64,000 nt of DNA, taken from contig JALRMH010000020.1 of the NCBI GenBank assembly GCA_026119935.1, forward strand, positions 186,001 to 250,000, read 5' to 3'. Source of the DNA: Endothia cerciana (taxonomy: Eukaryota; Ascomycota; Sordariomycetes; Diaporthales; Cryphonectriaceae). The notes under the pieces were generated by a model that saw only the letters and a list, made by a program, of their open reading frames with translations, searched no databases and was not told the DNA's origin. Positions 33,811 through 46,161 of this stretch are shown piece by piece. Position 1 is the first letter of the stretch. Each line of letters begins with the position of its first letter. Made by a program: the position numbers and the translations under genes.

Positions 33811-34370
33811 CGATCAAGAAAGGTCCATCTTCCAGTTATAGCAGCATTGGGTTGAGTTCCGCTGGCGTGATGACGCAGCCTTGTGGGGACTATGGAGGTT
33901 TACGAGGGCCAGTAATAATCAGTGGTTTTGGGGAGTATCACTTCAGTTGCATCAAATCGGTCACTTGAGGGGACAGAAACAATCTATTCTTGGTCCTTCA
34001 TATATACAGACTTTGGATTCTTCTTGTATAATTTTTGCTGCATAACGAGTGGGACTGCCTGATGCTCGCACACGTGATCAATATTACGCTGACAGAGCAT
34101 GAGACCCAGGAACGCATGTCGATCGCTCGCTACGCCAACCACATTGCTATGCTACGCCGTCGCTCGCTATGCCAACCAAAACCATGCTACCGTGCTGTTC
34201 TTGCTCTCGAAGATCTAGAACTCCCTGCAGGGCCTTGTCTTTTCTCTCATGGACCACCCTGCTTCTTCTTCTCAATAACATGTGACTCAAACCACAATCC
34301 CCGATCACTAGCCTCTCACCTTCCACCACCATCTCCAGCTCGATTCTGTTGGGGCCTCTCTGCTGGGGCC
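33811..34370. other. Intergenic region
   Basis: Probable 3' flank of the small gene. It includes a short imperfect repeat (TCGCTCGCTACGCCAACCA and TCGCTCGCTATGCCAACCA at about 34123-34180). No gene seen. Confidence 0.4.
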
Positions 34371-34697
34371 TCAATACGTAGCCCCAACCCAATCCAGCAT
34401 TAGCAGTAGCGTCTTCATCGTCCATACCGCCACGCCATAGACTCTAACCATAAGCCACAATGTAATCGTCTCCAATACCGTCGAGACGACCCAGAACGCT
34501 GCTATCGCAGCGCTCAGCGCGAAACCATAACTGATGTCCAGCACACGCGCGTCAACTCCAGACCCGACAGAAGCAGCAAGCACGCACATCTGTCCAACAT
34601 GTACGGCCCCGCGCCGGATGACTTCGCGTTTCCTCCTCACCCGCACCGCGTCATCCACTTCGTAGCCCCGCGAGATTGGCCGCCGAGCGTTGCCGAG
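34371..34697 (-). other. Open frame continuing in phase after the Not4 TGA; hydrophobic
   Basis: After the TGA at 34700-34698 the same frame stays open for 108 codons to a TAG at 34371. It reads LGNARRPISRGYEVDD... and includes strongly hydrophobic segments (FALSAAIAAFWVVSTVL, ITLWLMVRVYGVAVW). The first ATG is at 34589, leaving about 72 codons. The stop context is TGA CTC. It may be a small membrane-protein gene, a downstream exon, or 3' UTR open by chance. A GTATGG...GCTAAT...CAACAG intron-like pattern lies at its end. Confidence 0.3.
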
Positions 34698-37600
34698 TCA
34701 ATGACCTCCACCGCCACTGGATGAGAGAGACAACAACCGACGGTTCTTCTTAATCACCTGGTTGAGACTCTTCTCGACCTTCTCGGCCTCCTTCCTGGCC
34801 AGCGCGAAGGCTTGCTCCACGTCTTCGAGGCTCATACCCGCAATACCGGCCAGCGCACCGCTCTTAACGGTCTTACCGGCTGCGATGGCTGCGGCAGGTG
34901 TGGAGGGTAAGGCAGGTGGAGGCGACATGGTCTGGGCGAGGCCGCTGAACGCCGAGTCGCCGCCGCCGACTGCTAGGTCCAGCGAGTGACCGTGGTTAGC
35001 CGCCGCGAGATTGGAGAAGAACGGCTCAAGGGCCTTCATGGCGTTCTTAGAGACGGCGTCGACGTGGGACGGTGTCGCTGCTGGGACGTCGGTAGTGTCG
35101 CTTAGATCTGGCGTGTGATTGCCCTCCACGACGGCGCTGAGGTTGACCGTGCCGAGGTTCAAGCGCGTCAGGATCGTCTGGTTGATGTTGGTGAGGGCTT
35201 CCTCGCGGGACATCTTCTCCGTTGGGTCGTCGACGACGGGCAGCCGGAGGTCGCCGTCCGGGGACATGAGAGCTGGGCCTTGAGGAAAGTATGGCGGGAT
35301 GCCGTTGGCCACGGCGCGGCCCTTGATCACACTGAAGCCGTTGTTCGCCTCATGGCGTGGGTGTACATATGTCGCAGCACCCGCGAAGTCAGCTGCCAGG
35401 CTGGCCTGCAGGTGGAGATAGCGCTCCTCCTCGGCAGGAGTCAGGTTGCGCACACAGTTTCCGTTGGGCGTAAGCAGGACGCGCGAGCCCTGAACGACCT
35501 TGCGCACAGGTTTACCGGCAAGGAGAGTCTCCTGGTCCTCCTTGCTGACTATATTCTTGAGTTCAGCAAGGCCCTCCCTAGGAATGGCCGGTGTGTGTTG
35601 ATCAGGGCGGTGTGACGTGCTTGAGATAACCTTTAAGACAGCAAGGGCCTCGGGAACCGAGATCAGGCCGCTCTTGACGAGCTCTTGAAGGACAGCTGCC
35701 GGAGATGGAATCAGCCTGTCAAGGACTGGCTTCGGTGATTCTCCTTGAGAAGGTGAATTAGCATCCTTTCTTCTCGATCGAGGTTCGATCGGCTCCGTTA
35801 AGCTGATCGACTCGTTGACAGCTTGTCTGTATGTTGACGCCTTCTCAAGAGTAGGTTTGCCGTCCTTCTCGGCATTTCTCTCTTCCGCGGGACCAGGGGA
35901 TGCGGGACGGCTCTCGGCTGCAAGAGTCGCCTCCTTAGATGGAGCTGGCTTCTCCTTCTTCTGCTTCTTCTTGCGGCCTAGGATAGGAGCGATCTCTATC
36001 TCGGGTTCCGGCTTGGCAGTAGTAGCGATTGCAGCAGCTTCCTTCTTCGTCGCGTCCTTCCTCGCCTTCCGCTGCTGACTCTTCGTGGTAGATCGAACGG
36101 CAGCCGAGCCAACACGGGTGGTAGGTGGCGGAGAGTTGGTGCGAGAGGCGGAGACAGACGCTGAGACTATTGATGCGGAGTCTGAGACGTTCTCGCTTCC
36201 AGGGGTCTCGGGCCGGTGTGGGCCACTGAAGGCGTGACGGAGGGAGGGTGGCGGAGGTATCGAGGAAGGCGTCTCCGTCTTTGGGGTGGAGATCACTCGC
36301 AGCGTCTTCGGCCCTGTTCGCGCTGCCGGTGAGGAGACGGACACTGAGCTTGGAGTAGGCAGAGCAGGGAACACTGCGTCATCTGGCTTCTCGACAGCCG
36401 ACGTCATAGCAGGCGACGGTTCTGAGTTCTTGGCAGCCTTGGTGGCCGCAGCGATATTAAGGACAGGCATGGGCTTCTTGTCGGCCTTCTTGTCGGCCTT
36501 CTTGTCGGCCTTCTTGTCGGTCCTCTTTGGCTTCTGTGCAGGGTCCGCATCGGCATGAGTCTCGGGTGCGACTGGCGTCGTGACCGACTTCGGAGTCTCG
36601 GTTTGAGTCTTCTTGATGACCATGGGCGTCTTGACGGACGGGGCCTTGATTGGCACGGGTGTTGATGTGCGGGACACAGGCTTTGCAGATTCCAAAGCTG
36701 GAAAATCCTCATCTTGGAGCACGGTCTTCTTGCCCTTGGCAGAGTTCTTGGCCTGAGAGGTGATTTCTTTGGATAGACCACTCTCAACCGCGAAGGCTTT
36801 GATGCTCTCCTTCGCTTCTGAGCCGGTGCGTGCAACAGAGGACTTCATCCTAGCTTTCGAGGACTCAGTGACGGAAGAAGATACAGGAGCAAGGGCGGGT
36901 TTGAGCGGAGTGACTGGGCTAGGCGTAGTAATTGGTACATTGGCCGCAACTGAGGTAGCGTGTAGGTTGAGGAGGCCTGGTGGTGGTCGGGTTGGCGTCA
37001 CCGTCCGTGAGGGATGCCCGTGAGCGTTGAAGCCCAGACCGGGAGGGGCAGCAGGCGTACTAGGAGCTCCAAATTGGGCGAGGGAACCCAAGGGCGTGGT
37101 CACGCTTGTGTCGTCGGCCTGGTCATCAGATACCAGGTTGTCGACGTTGAAGGTGGCCTCTGGTGTGAAGCCGTAGTCGTAGTCTGTGAGAAGGTTAGCT
37201 TCTTGTGCGTCCTGTAGTAAGTCTGAAGTGAAGTGTAGCAACAGAAACGCTAATCCAGACTCGAAATGAGGGTCACGAGGCAGCACGACGAAGCCCCCAG
37301 AATATGGATTTATGTACAAGAGGGCCCAAGGTTACGTCACGGCTTCCATCTAGACGATCCTGAGGTCGCCCAGGAATAGGGAAAGCAATCTGAAAGTAGC
37401 TGTAGAAAGCTCTTTATTTTCCACATAGTGTGTGCCGCGTCAGCTCCGGATGATTGTCCGGAAACCGGGCACGTCGTGTTAACGTACATGGGTGACCTCG
37501 GGGAAGACGAGATGGCTTGCCTGACTTTACCCTGAGCCCGGAGGACGTGTAAGTTGTATAGAATGCCAACCCTGTGAAATAACGCCGTGGACGAATCTGT

Positions 37601-40446
37601 TGACGAGACCGTCTTTCTCAACTCCTTTTGTCCAAATGCAGATTCGACGCCTGCGCAACCTTCGCCAGCCTGTATCCGCCAGTTGCCGATTGTTGCGATG
37701 CTCGCTCGAAGTTCAGAAAGAAGGCAAGAAGATCCGCCCCGTTCATGTCCGTCGTGCTGCCCTGTGACCACCCATTTTCAAGCCAGGGACGCCTGCGTTA
37801 AATTTCGTACAAAAAGTCGTTTGGTATCGACATGAACATGGGAAAGGCAAAGGAACTCTCGTCAGGTTGACGAAAGGGTGCTAAAGTGTGATCTACCACC
37901 CGCGGTATGATGTGGTGCTGTTGTACAACACATTTGGGTTGTACCCACCTGAAGCCTGGCCTCCAAACAGTCCCGCCGAACCAACTCCGGCATTGCTCTG
38001 TTGATGGTGCTGGATTCTCGCCTGCAGTATACTCGGGTCCGCAAGATCTACTAAGCCACCTCCCCCAGAGGAGGAAGTGTTAGCGTGCCTGTGCTTCTTC
38101 CCCTTCTTCTTCTGCTTGGCACCGATATCTTGGTGTGCTCCATTGGGATAGAGCGCTGCCATGAGGCCGGCGGTAGCAGGAGCTGGGGTGGAGGAGGTGG
38201 ATGGTGGATACTGGTAGGGGAAGGTGGGGAACATGTACTCACGCTTGCTAGCATCATGGGCCTGGCCGACGCCAGCAGTGCGTCCACGGATCAAGTTTTG
38301 CAAGACCTCGTTATTGTCCTTGGCACCAAATCCAGAGTTGCTAAACGCTCCGCCCTGACCAAACATGTTGGGCGGCGTGCCTGTCGACTTGAGTCCTGGG
38401 GGAGGACCAGGCATGGAAGAGTAATAGGGCCCGCCAGGCTGTGAGTGAAAGGCGGGGTTGGAGGCCTGTTGAGCCATGAGACGAGGGTTTGTTGCCATCT
38501 TGAGAGTGTTGGCAGATGTCTGCGTATCTGTGCCGAAGTTGAAACGAGAAGTCTGGCGGCTGTGTCCCTGTCCCTGAAACAACGATGCCTGCGAGGGATT
38601 GATTCCAGGAGGCAGGCTGTCAGCAAGGCTGCCTTGCGGGCGGAGGTAGGCCTGTTGCTGCGGCGTCATGGTGCGATTGCCGAGCGTCGCGATGCCAGGT
38701 GTGCCCTGACCGAAGCCAGAAGCAATGCCTGGCCCGTACAGTCCATCGGTACTGGATCGCGAGATGGGTGGTTGGGCTATGGCGCGACGTTGTTCGAAGG
38801 CGTGCGCCTCACGGCCGTGATCGCGATCCTCAGGCTCTCCACCTAGTGCCAGACTGCCGCTCTCAGGCTCGCCCTCTGACGGGTCCAAAGGCTCGTTCTG
38901 CTCGTCCTGCTCTCCGTTGAGGCGTCGTTCTTCCTCCTCTCGCATCTTCCGACGCTTCTCGCCTCCTCGTGGGTCGAACAACGGAGGGCAAGTGCTCTCA
39001 GGGCTGCCAGGTCTCAGCTTGTACTCGCCGGCACCCATAATTCTGAGGATCTCCTTCAGAGCGATGTCAGCAGGATGCTGCTCCGGACTGGGCGCTTCGG
39101 AGGTCCCCCCATTGGTCGCGAACTCAGCTGGGGCAGCTTCCGCGGCGGCAGGAGCATCTTCCTGGCCCGTAACCTCGACGGTATCCTCCGTTGCTTCAGT
39201 TGTCGCCGGCAGTGACATGGACACAGCCGGGCTCGACGCTGCACCACTGGTGGCAAGACTGCCACGCCGGCTGCGTTGCTGCGGGTTGCGGGCCCAATTT
39301 GCAGAGGCGGGCAGGGCTGGGCCTTCCCCAGCCTCTGAACCATCCTTGCTGGAGGTGCGGGCCATGGGTTGAGAAGCCAGATATGGCTGGGCCTGGGTCT
39401 GCTGTCGGGAGACCGACCGCGAAGATGGGCCTGCGTTGCCGCCAGTACGTTGAGTCTGCATACTGTTCAGGGACGAAAGATCCTGCCTCGTATAGCTGTC
39501 CTCCTCTTCACCAAGCTCATGCAGAAACATGCACTGACGGTTGGTGCACTGCTCGTGTCTCAGCCAGGCTGAGCAGTATTTTGTCGTACCGAGCTGCGCC
39601 TTCAAAATGCGATCGCCGTTTTGCGAGCCGTTAACTGCTTGGATACAGCGCTGCGCGTCCTCCTTCTTTTCGAAGGTAACGTAAATTCCGAGCGACTGGT
39701 TTTGACCTTCCTGGTTCTTTCGGTTGCTGATGGAGATCTTCTGAATATTGCCGTACTGGCCAAAGAATTCGGGGCGCCGGAGGGTCTTCAGTAGCTCGTC
39801 TTCCTTGACCGTGGGCGTCAGTCCGGTCACGTAAACCAGGTTTTTCTGAACGACACGGATGCCGACGAGATTCTTGCGCGCGTCTTTCTCGGATTCGCGT
39901 TTCTGGACTTCCCTCTGGCCCTGCAGCTCGGCGCGTTTCTTTCGAGATTTTTGGAGGTTGGCACGAAACTCGGCTTGCCTGTAAAATGGTCAGCGTGACA
40001 GCCCCACCCCGTGTAGGGGGGTTGGGAGGAAGGGACCAACTCTTCAGCTGTGACTGCCTTGTATTGTATTGTCTTCTCATCGTAGGGTCGGCGGCAGGCA
40101 GGACAGAGGCCATTCATATTCGACTTGATGTTGTGAAAGCAGAACTGGCACACCTAGATGGGTACGCCATAGGTAAGCAGGCTGATGGTCAAAAGGCGGG
40201 TGGCGCAGAGGCGAAGACTGGACAGACATACCTGGTACCCACATGGGCATGGCCGAAAGTTCTTGTCTGAAAGGTCGAATTCCTCGATGCAGAGAGGACT
40301 GCCATGGGTTAGTTATGTTTTTGGTTGCTGATACATGGGGTTTGGTCGAGGCTGTAGTCTCTGATGGAAGACGAGGTGCACGACGGGCAGAGCAATGCTT
40401 ACCAGGTCTCCTCCTCATCGTCAAGGTATGTATCTTGGGGTGCCAT
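34698..40446 (-). CDS. not4: Not4 E3 ubiquitin ligase of the CCR4-NOT complex
   Basis: Minus-strand exons: 40446..40403, 40298..40232, 40153..40041, 39978..37949 and 37183..34698, 1579 residues in phase. The N-terminal C4C4 RING reads EETCPLCIEEFDLSDKNFRP, CPCGYQVCQFCFHNIK and GLCPACRRPYDE. A basic coiled segment (QKSRKKRAELQGQREVQKRE) and an RRM (LVYVTGLTPTVKEDELL, LGIYVTFEKKEDAQRCI) follow, with a CCCH-like piece (CSAWLRHEQCTNRQCMFLHE). Then comes a long disordered region with REYMFP and KKKGKKHRHANTSSSGGGG. If the fourth exon is read through, translation stops at 37893 after YNPNVLYNSTTSYRGW, itself a Not4-like C-terminus, giving 769 residues. The last exon is disordered, with DFPAL, a KKADKKADKK run and GRKKKQKKEK. 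Not4 ubiquitinates ribosomal and other substrates and links mRNA decay to translation quality control. Confidence 0.82.
37184..37948 (-). other. 765-bp optional intron of not4 (alternative C-terminus)
   Basis: Donor CAG|GTGGGT at 37949/37948; acceptor GCTAACCTTCTCACAG ending at 37184. Both splice sites are phase 1. Retention gives the short Not4 ending STTSYRGW; splicing gives the long form. It is long for an intron of this genome, so an extra small exon inside it is possible. Confidence 0.6.
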
Positions 40447-41281
40447 GGTGATGGTTTTGGGTGGGCAGGGTGATAATGATTAAGGTGATCCTAGCTGGAG
40501 AGTGCACAGAACACGTCGCGCCTTGGAGAGAGGCTCGTCTGGATGGGAGGGTGGTGTATTGGACAGAACGAAGATGAAAGTGCAGAACAAACACAGTCTG
40601 GAACAATAGAACAATGCAGTGTCGACAGCACCAAAAGAAGTTGATGTGACGGATGCGAATTAAGTGTGATGAAGGTTCATGTATGATAGAGAGGGAGGTT
40701 CGAGTGAACGGGGGAGAGGTCTACAGGTGATATGGTTTGGTGGAAGGAAGTTGGAGTTTGTAGGCAACGATCGTGGAATCAAAGCCTGCATGGAAGGTAC
40801 TTGCTCGGTTGGCCCGTGCGTGGAAGCGGCAAGGTTGCTGACTGAGCGTGACTTAGTAAGCATGGGCGAGGAGAGCCAGTCACTTTGGGCTTGAAGAGCA
40901 ACTTCACCAGCTTTGACGAACCCAACCCAATGCTACTACCAACTTGCTTGGGATCTGGGAACGCGTCTACAGTAGTTTGCAAAGGTCCACATCTTTGACG
41001 CCTCTCGAACTGAACTGCACGAGCCAACCTCGTCAATATGGGCATCTGCTATCTTTGAAGTGGGTCATCACGTGATATTCTGGACCGCAGAGGCAGAGGC
41101 GACTCGGCTCTGACTAGCGTTGGATCCGAGCTCCCAACTTGTCGACATCACCACGCCCCGAGGTCCTCCAAACAGCCCCGTACCTCCAGGTAGCTCCCAA
41201 GGGACTCAGGGCGCGACACCTAACTCGCGAGGAAGGTCATCCAATACCAATTGGCCTTCCAGCAACCTCACTGCAGCCGAA
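40447..41281. promoter_or_regulatory. Divergent promoter not4 / complex I 30 kDa subunit
   Basis: About 835 bp between the two start codons. No TATA box or other gene was recognised; both flanking genes are housekeeping. Confidence 0.5.
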
Positions 41282-42230
41282 ATGGCCAGCAAACTGTGCA
41301 GGGGCAGAGCGTTGGCTCAGGCTCTCCGACCCTCGAGGCCATCCGTCCCAGCTCCCCGAAACGAGGCTGCCGCTCGATCTTTCTCCGCGACCGCCTGTGC
41401 TGGCGACTATAAGGTTCGCCTTCCCCAGGATGCCAAGAATATGCGGACAGCAGAACGCGAGAAGCTCGGCACGCTCGAGGCGCCCATCGTCAATCCCGCG
41501 GACAAGTACCAGTCGAAAGCCGACAACCTGCACAGATACGGCACCTGGTTGATGGGCTGCTTGCCAAAGTACGTCCAGCAGTTCTCGGTGTGGAAGGATG
41601 AGCTCACCATCTACATCTCACCGTCCGGGGTGATACCGGTCTTCACCTTCCTCAAGTGTACGTCGCCCCGGTGGTGTACGGCTATCGCTTTGTCTCCTTG
41701 TTCTCGGCTAATCCCCAGCAGATAACACTGCCGCCGAATTCACCCAAATTAGCGATATCACCGCGTGCGATTTCCCCACTCGCGATCAGCGCTTTGAGGT
41801 TGTCTACAATCTCCTCAGCGTGCGCCATAACTCGCGCATCCGCGTCAAGACCTACGCCGACGAGGCCTCGCCCGTCCCCTCCATAGTGAGTCTGTATCAG
41901 GGTGCCAACTGGTACGAGCGCGAGGTGTACGATCTGATGGGCGTCTTCTTCGTGGGCCACCCTGATTTGCGCCGCATCATGACCGACTATGGCTTCGAGG
42001 GCCACCCGCTGCGCAAGGACTTCCCGCTGACGGGGTACACCGAAATCCGGTATGACGAGGAAAAGAAGAGGATCGTGACAGAGCCGCTGGAGCTGACCCA
42101 GGCGTTCCGGAATTTTGAGGGCGGGTCGAGCGCGTGGGAGCAGGTCGGAAAGGGTGTGGACAGGAAGCCGGACAGCTTCAAGCTGCCTACGCCTAAGCCG
42201 GAGGAGAAGAAGGAGGAACCGAAGAAATAG
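41282..42230 (+). CDS. NUGM: NADH:ubiquinone oxidoreductase 30 kDa subunit (NDUFS3/NuoC family), mitochondrial
   Basis: Two exons: 41282..41657 and 41722..42230. The donor is GTACGT, the acceptor CCCAGCAG, and phase 1 reads LK-YNTAAEF. The product is 294 residues. The N-terminus is a mitochondrial presequence (Arg/Ala/Ser-rich, cleavage expected near SFSATACAG). The core has YGTWLMGCLPKYVQQFS, DELTIYISP, QISDITACDFPTRDQRFEVV and YNLLSVRHNSRIRVKTY. The signature WYEREVYDLMGVFFVGHPDL leads into RRIMTDYGFEGHPLRKDFPL. This is the peripheral-arm core subunit next to the N2 cluster and quinone site. The C-terminus is Lys/Glu/Pro-rich. An upstream ATG at 41120 is in frame, but MASKLCRGRALAQAL is the natural presequence start. 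Confidence 0.95.
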
Positions 42231-43587
42231 AGGCGGAGCACTGGATGTACAAGTTATGCCAATATCATACCGGAATTCTGAGGCTACGAGGAGGCCAAGG
42301 CGCTAGTGATTTGAGGGCAAGATTGAACCAGGCTCATGGGACCCAGCTCGGGCCACGAGGAAAACATGGGCCGTGGGCGCTCTATGGACAATGTGGTGTG
42401 TCTTTGCCTACCTCCCTGCCCATAAAATACCTCGTCTTGTATACTACCAGATACTCACTCTGTCTCTGTCCTGAACCGTCACGCGTCACCTCAGGCTTCA
42501 TCCCAGGCAGCCATGCCAACCTGGAGCAGGGCCCAGGCAACGTGGCACAAGATGAACTCATCAAGACTACCTGCAGTGCATCTGGTAGGCAGCACCATAC
42601 ATATTCAGACGGGGTAATGGGATTTGTGCACCCGATATGGCGTGGTGTTCTGGGCCAGGGGGAAAGGCGCTGCAGGCGGTCGTGCAGTCAAGAAGTTCAA
42701 CGTTGATCACTCAAGACCCAAAAGCTCTTCCAAGAACGGCTCAATCAAGATCCAGATGTGCTTTCCTCCGCCTCGGGAATTCTCGAGATGTTTGTTCCTG
42801 GACATAGAAGATCTGCAGACAACTTGAGCACGTTTCCAGACTCCTCTGCAGTCATGGGCGAGACGAGACCTTGTAATGCGCCCACGGTGGTCTTGTGACA
42901 GGTCCACTTGATCCTTGCAGCCACCACTGGTCCACGCGGCGCTTGTGTCCTGGGGCTGGAACGGTTCCCCATTCGACACAGTCTGAAATTGTAAGTGCAC
43001 CGTATGTAAGCAAGAGATGGCCTTCCCATTGGCCAGGTTCGCTTTCCCCTCTGTGTTCTTTAGCTGGTTCTAGGCCCGATCCAGGCTGCTGTGCCAGTGC
43101 TCCCGTCATCCATTCCCTTCTCACACTTTCATCAGCCTTTCTTCACACTCGACATTCCATCTTCGGCCCATCAGCATCGTCAGCGGTCAAGTCTTCGCCC
43201 TTCACCATATCAACTTTTTTCGCAGTTGCCTGCTCCGACTCTTGCCTGCTGCTCTGGGGAACTCGTCGGGGCATTCAAGTGCTCTGGCCCCTCTCCTGTG
43301 GGCCGTCACTTGGGGGCACTTGAGATGGTCGTGCTGATGACTGTACCGGTTCAACAAGGTCCAGGCTAAAACCAGCAGCCGTCTTTGCCTAGCCGCGGGC
43401 GGCACTTCTCTCATCCGGCTCTGACTGCTTCCGACTGTTGGTTGTCGACCGAACTTGACTACCAGCTCACCTTTTGCTTCCTCACCTCACCCGCCACAGC
43501 ATCTTGGGGCCAAACCCACCCTCCTATAAGGTGCACGGCATACGTCACAAGCCATCTGTAGAAAGACACCCTTCAACAACCTCGACC
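42231..43587. other. Intergenic region
   Basis: Contains the 3' flank of the complex I gene and the CT-rich 5' flank of the next gene (43130-43500). No coding sequence supported. Confidence 0.45.
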
Positions 43588-44874
43588 ATGATGGAGGCCA
43601 GTGATTACCTTGAGGATGATGCCCTGGACGAGGGCTTCTTCCGCTTCGACAACGAACACGACGAGGCCGCGGCTATGGACCACCTCGACGACATGGAACC
43701 TATGACCCCTCCGTATGGACTGGCGGGTCCCTCCGCCGCAGTCGCCGCAGCCCATGCCGGCGCGGCGTCAGGACGGCTCCACCTTTCTTCGGCCCAGGCC
43801 TGGCAGGCTTCGGACCAGTCCTCGCCACCTGCTCTCTCATACTCACCATCGCCCGGGACCACCTCCGCCTTTCAGTACCGCCATCAGGCCCCTTCTCAGC
43901 GACAGGAGCCTGCTCGTCACGATCGAAAGCGCTACTCATCACCTCCCCCCACGGCACAGCACTCACATCAGCTCTCTCGCGAGGGTTCGGGGCAGGGAGT
44001 TGATCACGACATCAACCACACTCCCAGCAGCATCCCAGATCCGGATCTGTGGAATCAGTATCAATATTTACAACGAGACGAAGAACGTGCACATCGCTCC
44101 AGTCGTCGTCACAAGAAGGCTGTCCGACAGGCACCCAAAGATAACAGCCAGTCTCTGGGGGGGCATGCATATCGTCGTCGCTCTTCTATTGATGAAAACT
44201 CTCAGCATCTTCATTCCAGGTCACGGAATAATCATAAAGAGCCCAGACCCACGAGCCCTCATGAGTTTGACCAGATCGATGATCACAGCAAACGTCGGCG
44301 TCCATCCTACGACACATACCCACAACCCGCACCTGTGGCATCAAAACATGACTTCGAGGAGCCAGAGCTTGTCGCGCCGCCTGTTGAGACGGATTACGTC
44401 GTGATTCCAGAGGAGGAAGTGCTCGAGATGGAGTTCAACGGCGACGAGGCGAGCCGCGTCACCGCTGAGAAGCTGAGGGCCCAGGTGGTACAAGCTGCCG
44501 TCCAAAATGGCAAGGTAGTATTGATGGTGACCAAAGCCACTGGTCAGTGGTGGACCAGTTCCGAGATGCGGCAAAGAAGGAGAGCCGCCGCACGCATGGT
44601 TTATAATGCCGCAGGCCAGGTTCTGTCCGGTGCTGGCCATGTCATCATGACCAGCACACCCCTCGGAGGCTTCTGCAACTCGGTGTCGACAAATGTGACG
44701 CGCTTCAGGGCCTCTCCTTTCTCGTATACCATGACGGGCCTGGGCTTCAGAAGGGGCGATGATGCTTCTCATGAGCAGGATCCTGGATCAAAGCCGGTCG
44801 TCGCTGACGAGGATACTTTCATCGATGAATTTGAGGATGGCGAGGGATTTCTGGACATGTTTCACGAGGAATGA
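43588..44874 (+). CDS. Uncharacterised fungal protein, disordered N-half, conserved-looking C-half
   Basis: Single exon. From MMEASDYLEDD at 43588 it gives 428 residues; an in-frame ATG at 43474 would add 38. Residues 1-280 or so are Ser/Pro/His/Arg-rich and probably disordered (RHKKAVRQAPKDN, RRRSSIDEN), with acidic motifs at the start. The C-terminal half looks ordered. It has DYVVIPEEEVLEMEF, a helix TAEKLRAQVVQAAVQNGKVV and a Gly-rich SGAGHVIMTSTPLGGF stretch, and ends in an acidic EDTFIDEFEDGEGFLDMFHEE. I do not recognise the family. The acidic tail could serve as a protein-interaction element. The codon use resembles the neighbouring genes, so I take it as a real gene. Confidence 0.7.
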   Translation: MMEASDYLEDDALDEGFFRFDNEHDEAAAMDHLDDMEPMTPPYGLAGPSAAVAAAHAGAASGRLHLSSAQAWQASDQSSPPALSYSPSPGTTSAFQYRHQAPSQRQEPARHDRKRYSSPPPTAQHSHQLSREGSGQGVDHDINHTPSSIPDPDLWNQYQYLQRDEERAHRSSRRHKKAVRQAPKDNSQSLGGHAYRRRSSIDENSQHLHSRSRNNHKEPRPTSPHEFDQIDDHSKRRRPSYDTYPQPAPVASKHDFEEPELVAPPVETDYVVIPEEEVLEMEFNGDEASRVTAEKLRAQVVQAAVQNGKVVLMVTKATGQWWTSSEMRQRRRAAARMVYNAAGQVLSGAGHVIMTSTPLGGFCNSVSTNVTRFRASPFSYTMTGLGFRRGDDASHEQDPGSKPVVADEDTFIDEFEDGEGFLDMFHEE

Positions 44875-46161
44875 GGTTCGAGATGGTATGCATACAGATC
44901 CTAGGCACAACTGCCACGACGGGTCATCATTACAAGCAAGCACGATGAACGTCTCACGACAGAGACACGTCTCGATTACCACTCTCGAATCGTGGGGCCC
45001 CATTCTTTATGCCACGAACAGCGGCTACCATCTCTGAGGCCTTCCCCCCGGCTTGATGTTACTAGTGCATTTTCACAAGTCATCGACAGATTGTGTGCCT
45101 GCATTAAGCATCCAATTCTTTTCCCCGGCGTTCAATTTCCGAACTCTCGACAGCAGTGTTCTCAACTTCCTCGAGCAATTTGCGCCATTGCTACACAGTA
45201 GGGCAGTAACGGGTTGGAGGCTTGGCCAGGCTGTCACATGCAGTCCAGCACGCCCTATGGGACTTTATGCAAACCTGCATGCCCGACATCGCCCTACTCC
45301 TTGCTCGCTAATCCCTTCCGCATGTCGGCTCGGATCTTAAGGTGCCCTCCCCGTTACAAAACCGCCTTCCATATCACCACCAGGAAAAATTGCACTGCGT
45401 ACCAGGGCACCACCACGGTGATCACAGCACTTGGTGCGCGACCAACAAGCATACGATCTCATTCCTTCGTCTGTTTTTCTGAGCTTTCATGCCTTTTCTT
45501 TCCTCCATGGCGTCCTAGATCATAGCGAACGATACCAAAGCGGCCCGGAAACCGCCCTCGCGCGTGTATTTCGATACCAGGATACCTGTATTGCAGCACA
45601 GACGAAGCTCAGCGCCAACTGTACCTTCTTGTCCATGCAAAGTTACCGTCCTTCTGAATTTTGAATTTTGAATTTTTTTTTTTCGCGTTGGAGGCATATC
45701 ACTAAGAGTCCTAGCTCGGTGGGCGTCTTGGTCGGTCACATGTAGCCTGGCAAGGCGTAGAGGGAATAAAGGGGACATCCAGATCTTGCAATGGTTGTGT
45801 ATTAAAGCAGTGGATAGCTCTACACTCTGCATATCTCCGGCGGCGCGATTTCTACTAAATATATCAGTCTTTCAAGGATTCAAGCCTGTACGATGGCGGC
45901 AGACTCATCTCGCAGCTCCCTCTACCTTCAGTTATGCTTCGCGTCCCACACCTCGTCGAGCTCAACGTGCCGCCGGCCTCCTCTAAATTCTTCCCTGTGG
46001 CATAGGATGCTCGAGGAGCAGAGGGGCTGAGGTTATTGTAGGAGACGTTGGCACTCTCTGTCCTCCAGCCTTATGCCCAAATTGGGTGCCTGCAAACGTA
46101 TGTATTGATTCAGGTACGTGATCGACGTTCGTGCAGACTGCATGCGGCCTTGGTATCAGGA
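44875..46161. other. Convergent intergenic region
   Basis: Contains 3' flanks of both neighbouring genes and a T-run at 45675-45684. Short frames only; nothing recognisable. Confidence 0.45.
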
